Shown here: positions 8,200-16,525 of the stretch, piece by piece
How the letters are laid out: each line of letters starts with the position of its first letter
Numbering within the stretch: position 1 is the first letter of the stretch
Origin: Desulfobulbus rhabdoformis
GTDB lineage: Bacteria; Desulfobacterota; Desulfobulbia; Desulfobulbales; Desulfobulbaceae
Assembly (NCBI RefSeq): GCF_016919065.1
Contig: NZ_JAFFQA010000029.1
Coordinates: forward strand, 1 to 64,000
Reading direction: 5' to 3'
Length of the DNA: 64,000 nt
Program-made: the position numbers and the translations under genes
Notes under the pieces: model-generated
Told to the model about the DNA's origin: nothing
The model's input: the letters and a program-made list of their open reading frames with translations, nothing else
Databases searched by the model: none

Positions 8200-9342
8200 A
8201 TGGTCAAGCTTGCCAGTCAATTTCTAAGAATCTTTCTTTTTCTTCTTTTTGGTTCTCTCTGTTTTACAACCAACGCATTCGCCCTTGCACCGACAGAAGT
8301 TATGGTAATCGCCAACGTGCGCGCCAGCAACAGCCTGGCCCTTGCGCGCTATTACATGAAAAAACGGGATATTCCGCAAGCGAATCTTATTAGAATCTCT
8401 GCGACCTGGGAAGAACATTGCTCTCGCCAGGAGTTCACCCAAAGTATTCTCAAACCAGTGCATGAGGCACTTGCTCGACGCGATCCTCAGCATCGCATTC
8501 GCTGCCTGGTCAGCATGTACGGGGTCCCCCTGGCAATCAAACCACAGCTACCGCCGTATAATGCTCCCAAAGCAAAACACCCCAAAAAAATGGACAGCAG
8601 GGCCTCGGTGGACTCGGAACTTGCGCTCGTGCTCACCCAAAAATATCCATTGGATGGATGGCTGCCCAATCCCTACTTCCTTGGTTTTCAACAGCAAAAG
8701 ACACTGCTCAAAAGAGATGAGGTACTCATCGTCAGCCGCCTGGATGGCCCGGATCCCAGGATAGTACGGCGCATCATTGACGATGCCATAGCCACGGAGA
8801 AAAAAGGGCTCAAGGGCAAAGCCTATTTTGATGCGCGTTGGCCCCTGCCCCAGGAAAAAAAATTAGAGGGGTACGCTTTGTACGACGCTTCAATCCATGA
8901 AGCCGCAAAAAAAATCAGCGCCAGTGGCCGAATGACGGTTACCCTTGATCAAAAGCCGGAGTTGTTTCAACCGGGCAATTGCCCCAAGGCTGCACTCTAC
9001 TGCGGTTGGTACAGCCTGTCCCATTACATCGATGCCTTTACCTGGGTGCGCGGGGCCATTGGCTATCATATCGCAAGCGGCGAATGCGCCACACTCAAAC
9101 GGGAAGGTTCACAGGTCTGGTGTAAACGCATGCTGGAGCGTGGTATCACCGCAACCATAGGCCCTGTATATGAGCCCTATGTTCAGGCTTTCCCCCTGCC
9201 CGAACTCTTTTTCTCCAAACTGGCCGAGGGGTACCTTAGCCTGGGGGAAACCTATCTCATCACCCTGCCTTTTCTTTCCTGGCAGATGGTGTTGATAGGC
9301 GATCCGCTCTACCAGCCGTTTCAACCGCTTAATCCTCTTTAA
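8200..9342 (+). CDS. TIGR03790 family exported protein
   Basis: 380 aa from ATG 8200 (AAGG 8 bases upstream); an in-frame ATG at 8155 is less likely. The N-terminus is a signal peptide or anchor (KLASQFLRIFLFLLFGSLC) followed by VMVIANVRASNSLALARYYM, the opening strand typical of TIGR03790. Further family hallmarks are RCLVSMYGVPLAI (about 114-126), the late GAIGYHIASGECATL and the C-terminal WQMVLIGDPLYQPF. The family occurs in Desulfobacterota, Verrucomicrobia and relatives, and resembles caspase-like C25 peptidase folds, but no activity is known. It probably acts in the periplasm. ampG follows 81 bp downstream. Confidence 0.82.
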   Translation: MVKLASQFLRIFLFLLFGSLCFTTNAFALAPTEVMVIANVRASNSLALARYYMKKRDIPQANLIRISATWEEHCSRQEFTQSILKPVHEALARRDPQHRIRCLVSMYGVPLAIKPQLPPYNAPKAKHPKKMDSRASVDSELALVLTQKYPLDGWLPNPYFLGFQQQKTLLKRDEVLIVSRLDGPDPRIVRRIIDDAIATEKKGLKGKAYFDARWPLPQEKKLEGYALYDASIHEAAKKISASGRMTVTLDQKPELFQPGNCPKAALYCGWYSLSHYIDAFTWVRGAIGYHIASGECATLKREGSQVWCKRMLERGITATIGPVYEPYVQAFPLPELFFSKLAEGYLSLGETYLITLPFLSWQMVLIGDPLYQPFQPLNPL

Positions 9343-9423
9343 CACGTACACCTGACACCAACACCAATCGCAGAGTTTTTTACAGCTCATTCTCTCAACA
9401 CAATTATCTCAATTTCCAACAAT

Positions 9424-10653
9424 ATGACCTCCACTCTCTGGCGTGAATTTTTCTCGCCCCGTATGCTTGTTTCCTTTTTGATGGGGTTTTCATGTGGTGT
9501 CCCGCTCCTGCTCACTTCCACAATCCTGCAGGCCTGGATGACAGATGCCCAGGTCGACCTCTCCGTGATTGGCCTCTATTCCCTGGTGGGGCTTCCGTAT
9601 ACCCTGAAATTTCTCTGGGCGCCCATTTTTGACCGATTCACCCTCCCGCTGTTTGGCCGCAGGCGTGGCTGGATGCTTACCCTGCAACTGATCCTCATTC
9701 TCGCACTTATTGCTTTAGGGCTGACCGATCCTGCACAAACGCCCTGGCTGGTGGCCCTTGCCGCCTTCTTCGTCACCTTTTTCTCAGCCTCTCAGGATAT
9801 TGTGGTTGATGCCTATCGCCGCGAAGACTTACGTGACAACCAACTGGGCCTGGGAAGTTCCTTTTATGTCAATGGCTACCGAGTGGGCATGCTGCTGGCT
9901 GGAAGCGGCGGGCTTATCCTGGCCGACCTGGTGTCCTTTTCCCAGGTCTACATGCTCATGGCCGGCATTCTTCTCATAGGGGTGTTCACCACCCTCCTCT
10001 GCCGCGAGCCAGAGCTCACACAGGGAACACCAAAAACCTTTACCGAGGCCGTGGTTGAACCCTTTGTCGATTACTTCAATCGAGACCGCGCCCTTCTGCT
10101 GCTTCTATTTATACTGCTCTACAAACTGGGGGACCAGATGGCCTCCACCCTGACCACCCCCTTTTATCTGGACCTGGGCTTCAGCAAGACTGAAATAGGT
10201 GCCCTGGCCAAACTCTTTGGATTCTGGTCGGCCATTGTCGGCGGGCTGGTCGGCGGTACTCTTTTACTGCGCATAGGCATCATTCGTAGCCTCTGGATCT
10301 TTGGCATCCTCCAGGCTATGGCCATTCTCAGCTTTACCGGCCTGGCCCTGATCGGCAACTCCCTCACCGCTCTGGCTGTGGCCATCATCCTGGAACAACT
10401 CACCAGCGGAATGGGCACCAGCGCCTATGTGGCCTACATGGCCTCTCTGACCAACAAACGATTTACCGCCACCCAGTATGCCCTGCTCTCAAGCTGTATG
10501 GGGGTTCCCCGGGTTATCATTGCCGCACCGGCTGGTTGGATAGCCGAGCACACCGGCTGGCCCCTGTTCTTTATTGGCTGCACCCTGGCGGCCTTGCCAG
10601 GACTCATGCTGCTCCCTATGGTTTCCAGACAGTACCACAGAGATGCGCAATAA
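9424..10653 (+). CDS. ampG: AmpG-type muropeptide MFS permease
   Basis: 409 aa, a major facilitator with about 12 membrane segments. The AmpG signature is clear: early GFSCGVPLLLTSTILQAWM, LVGLPYTLKFLWAPIFDRF between segments 2 and 3, then FVTFFSASQDIVVDAYRRE (about 118-136). AmpG imports GlcNAc-anhydroMurNAc peptides from the periplasm for cell-wall recycling and, in some bacteria, beta-lactamase signalling. No ampD, nagZ or ampC gene is in the window. Its end lies 84 bp before cysS, so cotranscription is possible. The ribosome-binding site is weak. Confidence 0.88.
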   Translation: MTSTLWREFFSPRMLVSFLMGFSCGVPLLLTSTILQAWMTDAQVDLSVIGLYSLVGLPYTLKFLWAPIFDRFTLPLFGRRRGWMLTLQLILILALIALGLTDPAQTPWLVALAAFFVTFFSASQDIVVDAYRREDLRDNQLGLGSSFYVNGYRVGMLLAGSGGLILADLVSFSQVYMLMAGILLIGVFTTLLCREPELTQGTPKTFTEAVVEPFVDYFNRDRALLLLLFILLYKLGDQMASTLTTPFYLDLGFSKTEIGALAKLFGFWSAIVGGLVGGTLLLRIGIIRSLWIFGILQAMAILSFTGLALIGNSLTALAVAIILEQLTSGMGTSAYVAYMASLTNKRFTATQYALLSSCMGVPRVIIAAPAGWIAEHTGWPLFFIGCTLAALPGLMLLPMVSRQYHRDAQ

Positions 10654-10737
10654 GGTTTGAGTTCTGCCCGACTTGTAGTACATTGTCTTTTTACGTAAGA
10701 AGCCTAACAGGTTGTACCAACCCATTTGGAAAAACAG

Positions 10738-12198
10738 ATGTCGATAAAAATTTACAATACATTAAGCCGTAAGAAGGAACCGCTGCGCCCCATCGAAGAG
10801 GGCCATGTTAAACTCTATGTCTGCGGAATCACCTCCTACGATTACTGTCATATAGGGCATGCCCGTTCCGCACTGGTCTTTGACATGGTGGTTCGTTACT
10901 TACGCCACCGTGGCTTTAAAGTGACCTTTGTGCGCAACTTTACTGATATTGATGACAAGATCATCAAACGGGCCAACGAGCAGGGCATTGAGAGCAGTGC
11001 CTTGGCGCTGAGGTTCATCAACGAATTTTATACAGATATGGATGCGTTGGGCACCCTGCGCCCCGATCTCGAGCCCAAGGCCACAGAACATATTCAAGAA
11101 ATGATCGACCTGGTAAAAGAGCTGGTCGACAAGGGCATGGCCTACCCGGTGGATGGCGACGTCTACTTCCGCGTCAACAAATTCGAAGGCTACGGGCAGC
11201 TTTCCGGTCGCGGCCTGGATGACATGCAAGCAGGTGCCCGGGTTGAAGTGAATGACCGAAAAGAGCATCCCATGGATTTTGTCCTCTGGAAAGGGGCAAA
11301 ACCCGGTGAGCCCAAATGGCCAAGCCCATGGGGCGACGGCCGTCCTGGCTGGCACATCGAGTGTTCGGCCATGAGCCGGAAATACCTGGGTGATACTTTT
11401 GACATTCATGGCGGCGGCAAGGACCTGGTCTTCCCTCACCATGAAAACGAAATCGCGCAGAGCTGCGGCGCCTCGGGGAAACAGTTTGCCAACATGTGGA
11501 TGCACCACGGTTTTGTAACCATCAAGGATGAAAAGATGTCCAAATCGCTGGGCAACTTCCTCACCATCCGTGACGTACTCAAGCAGTACGAGCCCGAGGT
11601 TTTACGTCTGTTCATTTTCTCGACCCAGTACCGCAACCCCCTCGACTTCACTGAAGCCGCCCTGCAGGATGCGGAAACCGGCCTTGCCCGCATCTATGAA
11701 TGTTTGGCCAAGGTTGATGAGCTTGCGACGACAGGAGACGGTGAGCCGGTTGCAAGTGCGAAGGATACAAAAAGTCTTGAATCGCTGCCCGAGCGTTTTC
11801 ATAAGGCAATGGACAACGACTTCAACACCGCCCAGGCATTGGGGCATCTCTTCGAGGCTATCAAGGGGATGAACAAGGTGTTGCGAGTGCTCCCGGAACA
11901 ACCGGCCGCAGCTGATGTTGATCTGCTCAAGAAAACAGCAGCGACCTTCCGAGAGCTGGCCGAAGTACTGGGCCTGGCCCAGCATAATCCGGCGGAGGTG
12001 GTCTCCCAGAACAAAGCCAAGGTGCTAGCTGAAATGACCATTGGCGAAGAGGAAATCAACGCGCTCATCGCCAAACGAAATCAGGCTCGTGCAGATAAGG
12101 ACTGGTCCACCTCGGATGAGGTGCGCGACCAGTTGCTGGCCCATAAGATTGTGCTCAAGGATGGACCGGAAGGGACCACCTGGGAAGTGAAAAAATAA
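10738..12198 (+). CDS. cysS: Cysteinyl-tRNA synthetase
   Basis: 486 aa from ATG 10738 (TGGA seven bases upstream); a TTG four codons earlier was not chosen. Class Ia signatures are CHIGHARSALVFD (HIGH, about residue 37) and DEKMSKSLGNF (KMSKS, about 266). Zn-binding residues are the Cys of YVCGITSYDY, the Cys of WHIECSAMS, and the His and Glu of HHENEIAQS. The C-terminal helical anticodon-binding domain begins at about 340. Length and motifs are those of a normal essential enzyme. It is followed by a REP pair and then the MEMO-type gene. Confidence 0.98.
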   Translation: MSIKIYNTLSRKKEPLRPIEEGHVKLYVCGITSYDYCHIGHARSALVFDMVVRYLRHRGFKVTFVRNFTDIDDKIIKRANEQGIESSALALRFINEFYTDMDALGTLRPDLEPKATEHIQEMIDLVKELVDKGMAYPVDGDVYFRVNKFEGYGQLSGRGLDDMQAGARVEVNDRKEHPMDFVLWKGAKPGEPKWPSPWGDGRPGWHIECSAMSRKYLGDTFDIHGGGKDLVFPHHENEIAQSCGASGKQFANMWMHHGFVTIKDEKMSKSLGNFLTIRDVLKQYEPEVLRLFIFSTQYRNPLDFTEAALQDAETGLARIYECLAKVDELATTGDGEPVASAKDTKSLESLPERFHKAMDNDFNTAQALGHLFEAIKGMNKVLRVLPEQPAAADVDLLKKTAATFRELAEVLGLAQHNPAEVVSQNKAKVLAEMTIGEEEINALIAKRNQARADKDWSTSDEVRDQLLAHKIVLKDGPEGTTWEVKK

Positions 12199-12212
12199 AA
12201 ACAGTATCCCCT

Positions 12213-12284
12213 GTCGCGGGCATGGCCCACTCCTACGAAATACGCATATGCTGTGGCGCTGTAGGAGCGGGCCATGCCCGCGAC
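12213..12284. repeat. REP pair between cysS and the MEMO gene
   Basis: Two head-to-head units of GTCGCGGGCATGGCC-(C)-CTCCTAC with a roughly 20-nt spacer unrelated to that of the RAYT flanks. It is the third complete pair of the family in this window and forms a strong hairpin just after the cysS stop, where it could act in 3'-end formation. Confidence 0.9.
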
Positions 12285-12352
12285 AACTGCTCGACTTAAA
12301 GGCGTTTATTAAAAAAAAGAACGCTCTCAAGCCCACTTCAAAGGAGGGCACA

Positions 12353-13159
12353 ATGACCAGAATGCCAGCCGTTGCAGATCGGTTTTATCCTGGTGAGCCC
12401 AATGTTTTACGCCGAACCATTGCCGAGCTAACGCCCAATATTGAAGCTGCAAGGAAACAAAGGGCATTGGCCGTTGTCATGCCTCACGCGGGTTATGTGT
12501 ATTCCGGCTCCACTGCCGGGGCAACCATCGCCCGTGTTCAGGTACCGGAAACGGTGCTGATCATGGGGCCCAACCACCACGGCCGCGGTGCCGCTCTAGC
12601 CCTGGCCACTGAAGATTGGCAAATGCCCATGGGAAGAGTCCCCATCGACCAGCAGTTGGCCGAAGCCCTGCTTCACGCCTCATCGCTTGTTCAAGCTGAT
12701 GAGGAGGCACATCTCTACGAGCATTCGCTTGAAGTCCAGGTACCCTTTCTGCAGGCAATGCAACCCGAACTCAAGATCGTGCCACTAGTGGTCTCCGCAC
12801 TCCCCTTCGCTACCTGTCAACAGTTCGCCCGTGAACTGGCGCTGGCTATCGGCAGCCTGCGCAGACCGGTGCTCATGCTCGCCTCCACGGATATGAGCCA
12901 TTACGAGTCACGAGAGGAGGCTAGCCACAAGGACCAGATGGCTCTTGAGCATATCCTGGCCATGGACGCCCAAGGACTCTACTCCACGGTGGTCGGCCAG
13001 CGAATCTCCATGTGCGGGATTATTCCCACCACCATTGCCCTGCTGGCAGCCCAGGAACTCGGAGCCACCAAAGCCGTGCTTGTACGCTATACAGATTCCG
13101 GTGAAGCCAGTGGAGACACCAGCCAGGTGGTTGGCTATGCAGGGTTATTCATAAGCTAA
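12353..13159 (+). CDS. amrB: MEMO1-family protein (AmmeMemoRadiSam protein B)
   Basis: 268 aa from ATG 12353, with a strong AAGGAGG. The longer frame starting upstream would run through the REP pair and is rejected. MEMO-fold metal-site residues are visible as MPHAGYVYSG (about 44-53), MGPNHHGRG (about 75-83), and LASTDMSHYESR (about 177-188). The family resembles non-haem-iron LigB dioxygenases. It is usually annotated as protein B of the AmmeMemoRadiSam system, but neither the AMMECR1 partner nor the radical-SAM protein is in the window. tRNA-Gln lies about 130 bp downstream. Confidence 0.85.
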   Translation: MTRMPAVADRFYPGEPNVLRRTIAELTPNIEAARKQRALAVVMPHAGYVYSGSTAGATIARVQVPETVLIMGPNHHGRGAALALATEDWQMPMGRVPIDQQLAEALLHASSLVQADEEAHLYEHSLEVQVPFLQAMQPELKIVPLVVSALPFATCQQFARELALAIGSLRRPVLMLASTDMSHYESREEASHKDQMALEHILAMDAQGLYSTVVGQRISMCGIIPTTIALLAAQELGATKAVLVRYTDSGEASGDTSQVVGYAGLFIS

Positions 13160-13236
13160 CTCTCTGAATTGGTGGTGAACAACACGCTACGTGTTCTACT
13201 GCTCTTTTTTTGAGCAAATCAAGACGAGATTTTATC

Positions 13237-13265
13237 TTGACAACCACAACCATTTCAGCTATTTT
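13237..13265 (+). promoter_or_regulatory. Sigma-70 promoter of tRNA-Gln
   Basis: Perfect -35 TTGACA (13237-13242), 17-bp spacer, -10 TATTTT (13260-13265). Predicted transcription start is about 13272, some 16 bp before the mature tRNA 5' end. Seen by eye; consistent with a dedicated single-tRNA transcription unit. Confidence 0.7.
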
Positions 13266-13287
13266 GCCGCGCAGCAAAATTGCCTGC

Positions 13288-13362
<75 letters not shown>

Positions 13363-13421
13363 TGAAATCAATTGTTTATGAAGTTGACGAGAAATCGGGC
13401 TTCGGACAATTTTGGATATAG

Positions 13422-13452
13422 AAAAAGCCCAGGAGAAATCCTGGGCTTTTTT
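13422..13452 (+). terminator. Intrinsic terminator after tRNA-Gln
   Basis: Stem AAAGCCCAGGA / TCCTGGGCTTT with a short GAAA loop, followed by TTTTTTG. It ends the tRNA transcript and, with the A-run on its 5' side, could work on the other strand too. Confidence 0.88.
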
Positions 13453-13661
13453 GTTTTCTGCCCCTACCCGGCCGATGTTCACAGGCAACACTTTTCGCTT
13501 CTCTATTATTCAGCAATGCAGGGAACAATGTCGCCTCGGATTCCCGTCTGAGGACCAGACCGGGCAACTCCCTGTCTCCACCACAGCCCCATTTTTTGAG
13601 ATCACCTCAACTAGCGTCACCTATAGCAGGGAGAACCTTCTCCAATGGATGCGAACGCTTC

Positions 13662-14423
13662 TCAACTTGCCTTACTGCCCACGTAGACAGCTATTGGGAT
13701 AGAATACCAAATTTGGCCATTTTTCCTTTCTGGCGCAATGCCCAAGCGATTTACTCCGACGTCCTCGGTAATCATCGATCGTAATTTCTCAGCATCTCCC
13801 GGCAATGGAAATGACGCTTTAATCTGTGCTTCAAGTTCGATATCCACCTTGTATCTGGTTAATGAACATTCCTTCAGCCCTGATTGATGCATCAATCTCT
13901 CAAATTCCGTCGTTGTCAACGCGTGAACATGGCTGGGATCGCGAGTGCGCTCCATTTGATCGAAAGCCTTTGCGTTATCAGGAGACATGGCAACATCGGC
14001 AACCAAAACTTTGCCTCCAGGTCGACAGACCCGCATCATCTCTGCCAGCACTTCACTGGGGTTAAAAAAATGATGAAAACTATATCGAGTTATCACCATA
14101 GAAAAACTCGAATCCGCAAAAGGCACGGGCAAGCAAGAGCCCAGCTTCCAGGTAACATTGGTCAGCTCTTGATCAATTTGCTTTTTCTGTGCTTGTTCGA
14201 TCATTGCCGGGGTTACATCCAGGCCGGTAACGTGCCTACAATAATTGGCAAAAGCACAGGCAACGAGCCCTGGCCCACAGGCGACATCCAACAGCGTATC
14301 TTCGGGCACAGGATGTGTTACATCAACCAGCAGGTCAATGGCGTCGTGATGTCCGGCCACCTGCGTAAACGGCACAGCTTGTTGGGTAAATTGTTCAATT
14401 ATTTTTTGTTGATGCGAGTGCAT
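13662..14423 (-). CDS. Class I SAM-dependent methyltransferase (UbiE/Methyltransf_11 type)
   Basis: 253 aa, start supported by GGAGG eight bases upstream. SAM-binding motif I is LLDVACGPGLVACAFA (about residues 41-56), followed by VTGLDVTPAMIEQA; the motif after MVITRYSFHHF and MMRVCRPGGKVLVADV match ubiquinone/menaquinone-type or small-molecule methyltransferases. The substrate is not evident. It is divergent from the AraC-type regulator with about 85 bp between starts, a layout that suggests the regulator controls this gene. Confidence 0.85.
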   Translation of the reverse strand: MHSHQQKIIEQFTQQAVPFTQVAGHHDAIDLLVDVTHPVPEDTLLDVACGPGLVACAFANYCRHVTGLDVTPAMIEQAQKKQIDQELTNVTWKLGSCLPVPFADSSFSMVITRYSFHHFFNPSEVLAEMMRVCRPGGKVLVADVAMSPDNAKAFDQMERTRDPSHVHALTTTEFERLMHQSGLKECSLTRYKVDIELEAQIKASFPLPGDAEKLRSMITEDVGVNRLGIAPERKNGQIWYSIPIAVYVGSKAS

Positions 14424-14510
14424 GATGGAACCTCCGTTACGATTGACTTGTTTATCTCATGGCTCCATCTATACCTTGCTTTTCCTTGTCCTACTTTCTA
14501 AACTGTGACA

Positions 14511-15309
14511 ATGAATACCGAGAAACTGACAAAGCTGGATCCTGTAACCATCGGGTATCGCCTCGATAGCTCTTTGCCTGTCATCCCATTAGCCATGGAG
14601 GTTGAACAAGCAGGTTGCGCTACGGGGCATGCGCACCCACGTGGACAGCTGATCTATGCCAGTCACGGTACCATGCGGGTCATTTGCGATCATGACATCT
14701 GGGTTGTGCCACCGTCGCAAGCGGTCTGGGTGCCCCCTCTACAAAAGCATGAAGTTTATTTTCCAGGGAAAGTTCTTTTGAGGAACCTCTTCGTTGACCC
14801 TTCTTGGACCGGTACGTTGCCGGAACAATGCACGATCTTCAAAGTCAGTTCATTTTTGCGTGAATTAATAGGAAGAGCGGTGGAGATTGGCGAGGGGTAT
14901 CAAATCGACAGCTCTGGCTGGCGTGTGATGCTGGTCCTCCTGGACGAACTGCAGCATGCGGAAGCGACTCCATTACATCTCCCCATGGGCCGCGACCCAC
15001 GTCTCTTACGAGTAATGGAGGCTCTTCTGCAACACCCTGGCGATGCGCGAGACCTCAAGCAATGGGGAATCTTGGCCGGGGCGAGTGATCGAACTTTATC
15101 CCGACTTTTCGTTGCCGAAACAGGTTTAACCTTTCGGGGGTGGCGAACCAGGCTTGTTCTTCAGGAAGCAATCACCAGAATCAGCCAAGATGAGCCAGTC
15201 AGTCACAGACGTCGCCTTTGACTTGGGATACAAGAGCCTGAGCGCTTTCATAGAAATGTTTCAACGAGAAGTAGGTTATTCGCCGGGATCACTGCGGAGG
15301 AGGTATTGA
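14511..15309 (+). pseudogene. AraC-type cupin/HTH regulator, frameshifted by a 4-bp duplication
   Basis: Reading starts at ATG 14511 (or GTG 14505) and terminates at 15221 after an aberrant VSHRRRL tail. The AraC signature VTDVAFDLGYKSLSAFIEMF continues in the +1 frame to a stop at 15309. The junction at 15198-15205 has a tandem AGTC-AGTC; deleting one copy restores EPVTDVAFDLGY and a 264-aa protein. The N-terminal half is an AraC_binding cupin (HAHPRGQLIYASHG, about residues 36-49), the C-terminal half the double HTH. Without repair the second HTH is lost, so DNA binding should be abolished. The divergent methyltransferase is the likely original target. Confidence 0.82.
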
Positions 15310-15330
15310 AAAGGACGCCAAGGACACACT

Positions 15331-15362
15331 GAAAAGTGGTCCCAAAAGAGGTGTCACTTTTC
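15331..15362. repeat. Small inverted repeat after the AraC gene
   Basis: GAAAAGTG (15331-15338) and CACTTTTC (15355-15362) form an 8-bp stem with a 16-nt loop about 22 bp after the reconstructed araC stop. It lacks a clear T-run, so terminator function is uncertain. The rest of 15310-15495 shows nothing else. Confidence 0.45.
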
Positions 15363-15476
15363 GCATCAATTTCATTCATATCTAAAAAAGAGCAAAATAA
15401 AGCTCGATTCCTGCGGCAATTTCAGAACAAAAAACGCAAATCATAGGCCTAATCCTGAATGACGCATGCACGTTTT

Positions 15477-15510
15477 TTGTCTAGATAAAATTTTAGTTGA
15501 TACTATCAAC
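15477..15510 (+). promoter_or_regulatory. Promoter and palindromic operator of the MarR-GNAT gene
   Basis: A perfect 15-bp palindrome GTTGATA-C-TATCAAC at 15496-15510 overlaps a candidate -10 TACTAT (15501-15506), with TTGTCT 18 bp upstream as -35. The position, about 46 bp before the start codon of a MarR-family gene, is what an autorepressor operator would look like. Seen directly; the regulator-operator link is inferred. Confidence 0.65.
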
Positions 15511-15556
15511 AATTTTAGATATCCTCTTTCTGAATTTGAAAGAATGAGGAGGCATA

Positions 15557-16441
15557 ATGACAGTTGTTGCGCGAATACGAACCGAGCTTAGGTGTTTAGT
15601 CCGCGAGTTGGGGCTTATGAACAGGAATTGCCTGAATTCAGGAATGACCCTCAGGCAGGCGCATATCCTTACATACTTAGACAGGAATGGAGTAACGCCT
15701 TTTTTTGAATTGCAGACACAATTGGGCATGGATAAAGCCTCACTCAGCAGGGCGATAACAACGCTGAGTAAAAAGGGGTATCTGAATGTTGCCCAGCCCC
15801 CCTCTGATCGCAGGTCTCGATCTGCAGCAATTCTTCCCCAAGGTTTAACTGCCCTTCGAGAAGCAGAAACTTCCGCTCATGAAACTTTGGATTCTGTTTT
15901 ACAAGGCTTTGATGAAAAGCAATGGATCAAGGTGAGCGAGGCTCTCAAGTTACTTCGTATCGCTGCACTTCGAAATAATATCAAAACAATACCGCAACGA
16001 GTCCAGGTCGAACCGCTTCGGGAGCAATACATGGAGCAAACCATGCTCTTGCTCAAAAAGATCTTTTCCCGAGAGCAAGATATCCCAGAGCATCTTGTAC
16101 CTGTCCCTGATGGTTATTTGCCTTCATTTTGGATCATCAGAATCGGTGAGGAGGTAATAGGTGTGGCTGCTGCGTGGCAAGATGCTGGGCAATGGCACTG
16201 GGGGAGGTTTGCCATCGATGAAAATTTTCGAGGTTTACGCTTGGGGAAAAAATTAGCCAGAGAGTCAATTGCTGCTGTTTTTGAAAATGTAACAGACAAT
16301 ATCGTTATCGAAGCAAGAGATATAACAGTCGGAATAATAAAAAAATTTGGAGGCATCCAGACCGGTCCTTCCATAGATTTCTTCGGAGAACCGGTCACGC
16401 CAATGCTCATCACAAAAGAAAATTTTAAACCAGAGGAGTAA
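15557..16441 (+). CDS. MarR-type regulator fused to a GNAT-like acetyltransferase domain
   Basis: 294 aa, start fixed by GAGGAGG. Residues about 1-140 form a MarR winged helix (GMTLRQAHILTYLDRNG, then LGMDKASLSRAITTLSKKGYL as the recognition helix and SDRRSR in the wing). Residues about 155-294 resemble a GNAT fold, with WGRFAIDENFRGLRLGKKL providing the acetyl-CoA pyrophosphate loop (R-G-x-G-K type with G-L-R-L-G-K). The MarR-GNAT fusion is a known architecture; the acetyl acceptor is unknown. A palindromic operator sits in its promoter, so autoregulation is likely. Confidence 0.86.
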   Translation: MTVVARIRTELRCLVRELGLMNRNCLNSGMTLRQAHILTYLDRNGVTPFFELQTQLGMDKASLSRAITTLSKKGYLNVAQPPSDRRSRSAAILPQGLTALREAETSAHETLDSVLQGFDEKQWIKVSEALKLLRIAALRNNIKTIPQRVQVEPLREQYMEQTMLLLKKIFSREQDIPEHLVPVPDGYLPSFWIIRIGEEVIGVAAAWQDAGQWHWGRFAIDENFRGLRLGKKLARESIAAVFENVTDNIVIEARDITVGIIKKFGGIQTGPSIDFFGEPVTPMLITKENFKPEE

Positions 16442-16525
16442 CCTCCAAAATTGAGGATACACTCGAAGGATGCATGGTAATCGTTTGTGTCTTTACAAGA
16501 CGCAAAAGCCGCTATGCTTTACGGA

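Noticed and set aside
13412..13702. Small plus-strand ORF after tRNA-Gln
   Set aside because: It spans an intrinsic terminator and overlaps the methyltransferase 3' end; no ribosome-binding site and no recognisable domain.
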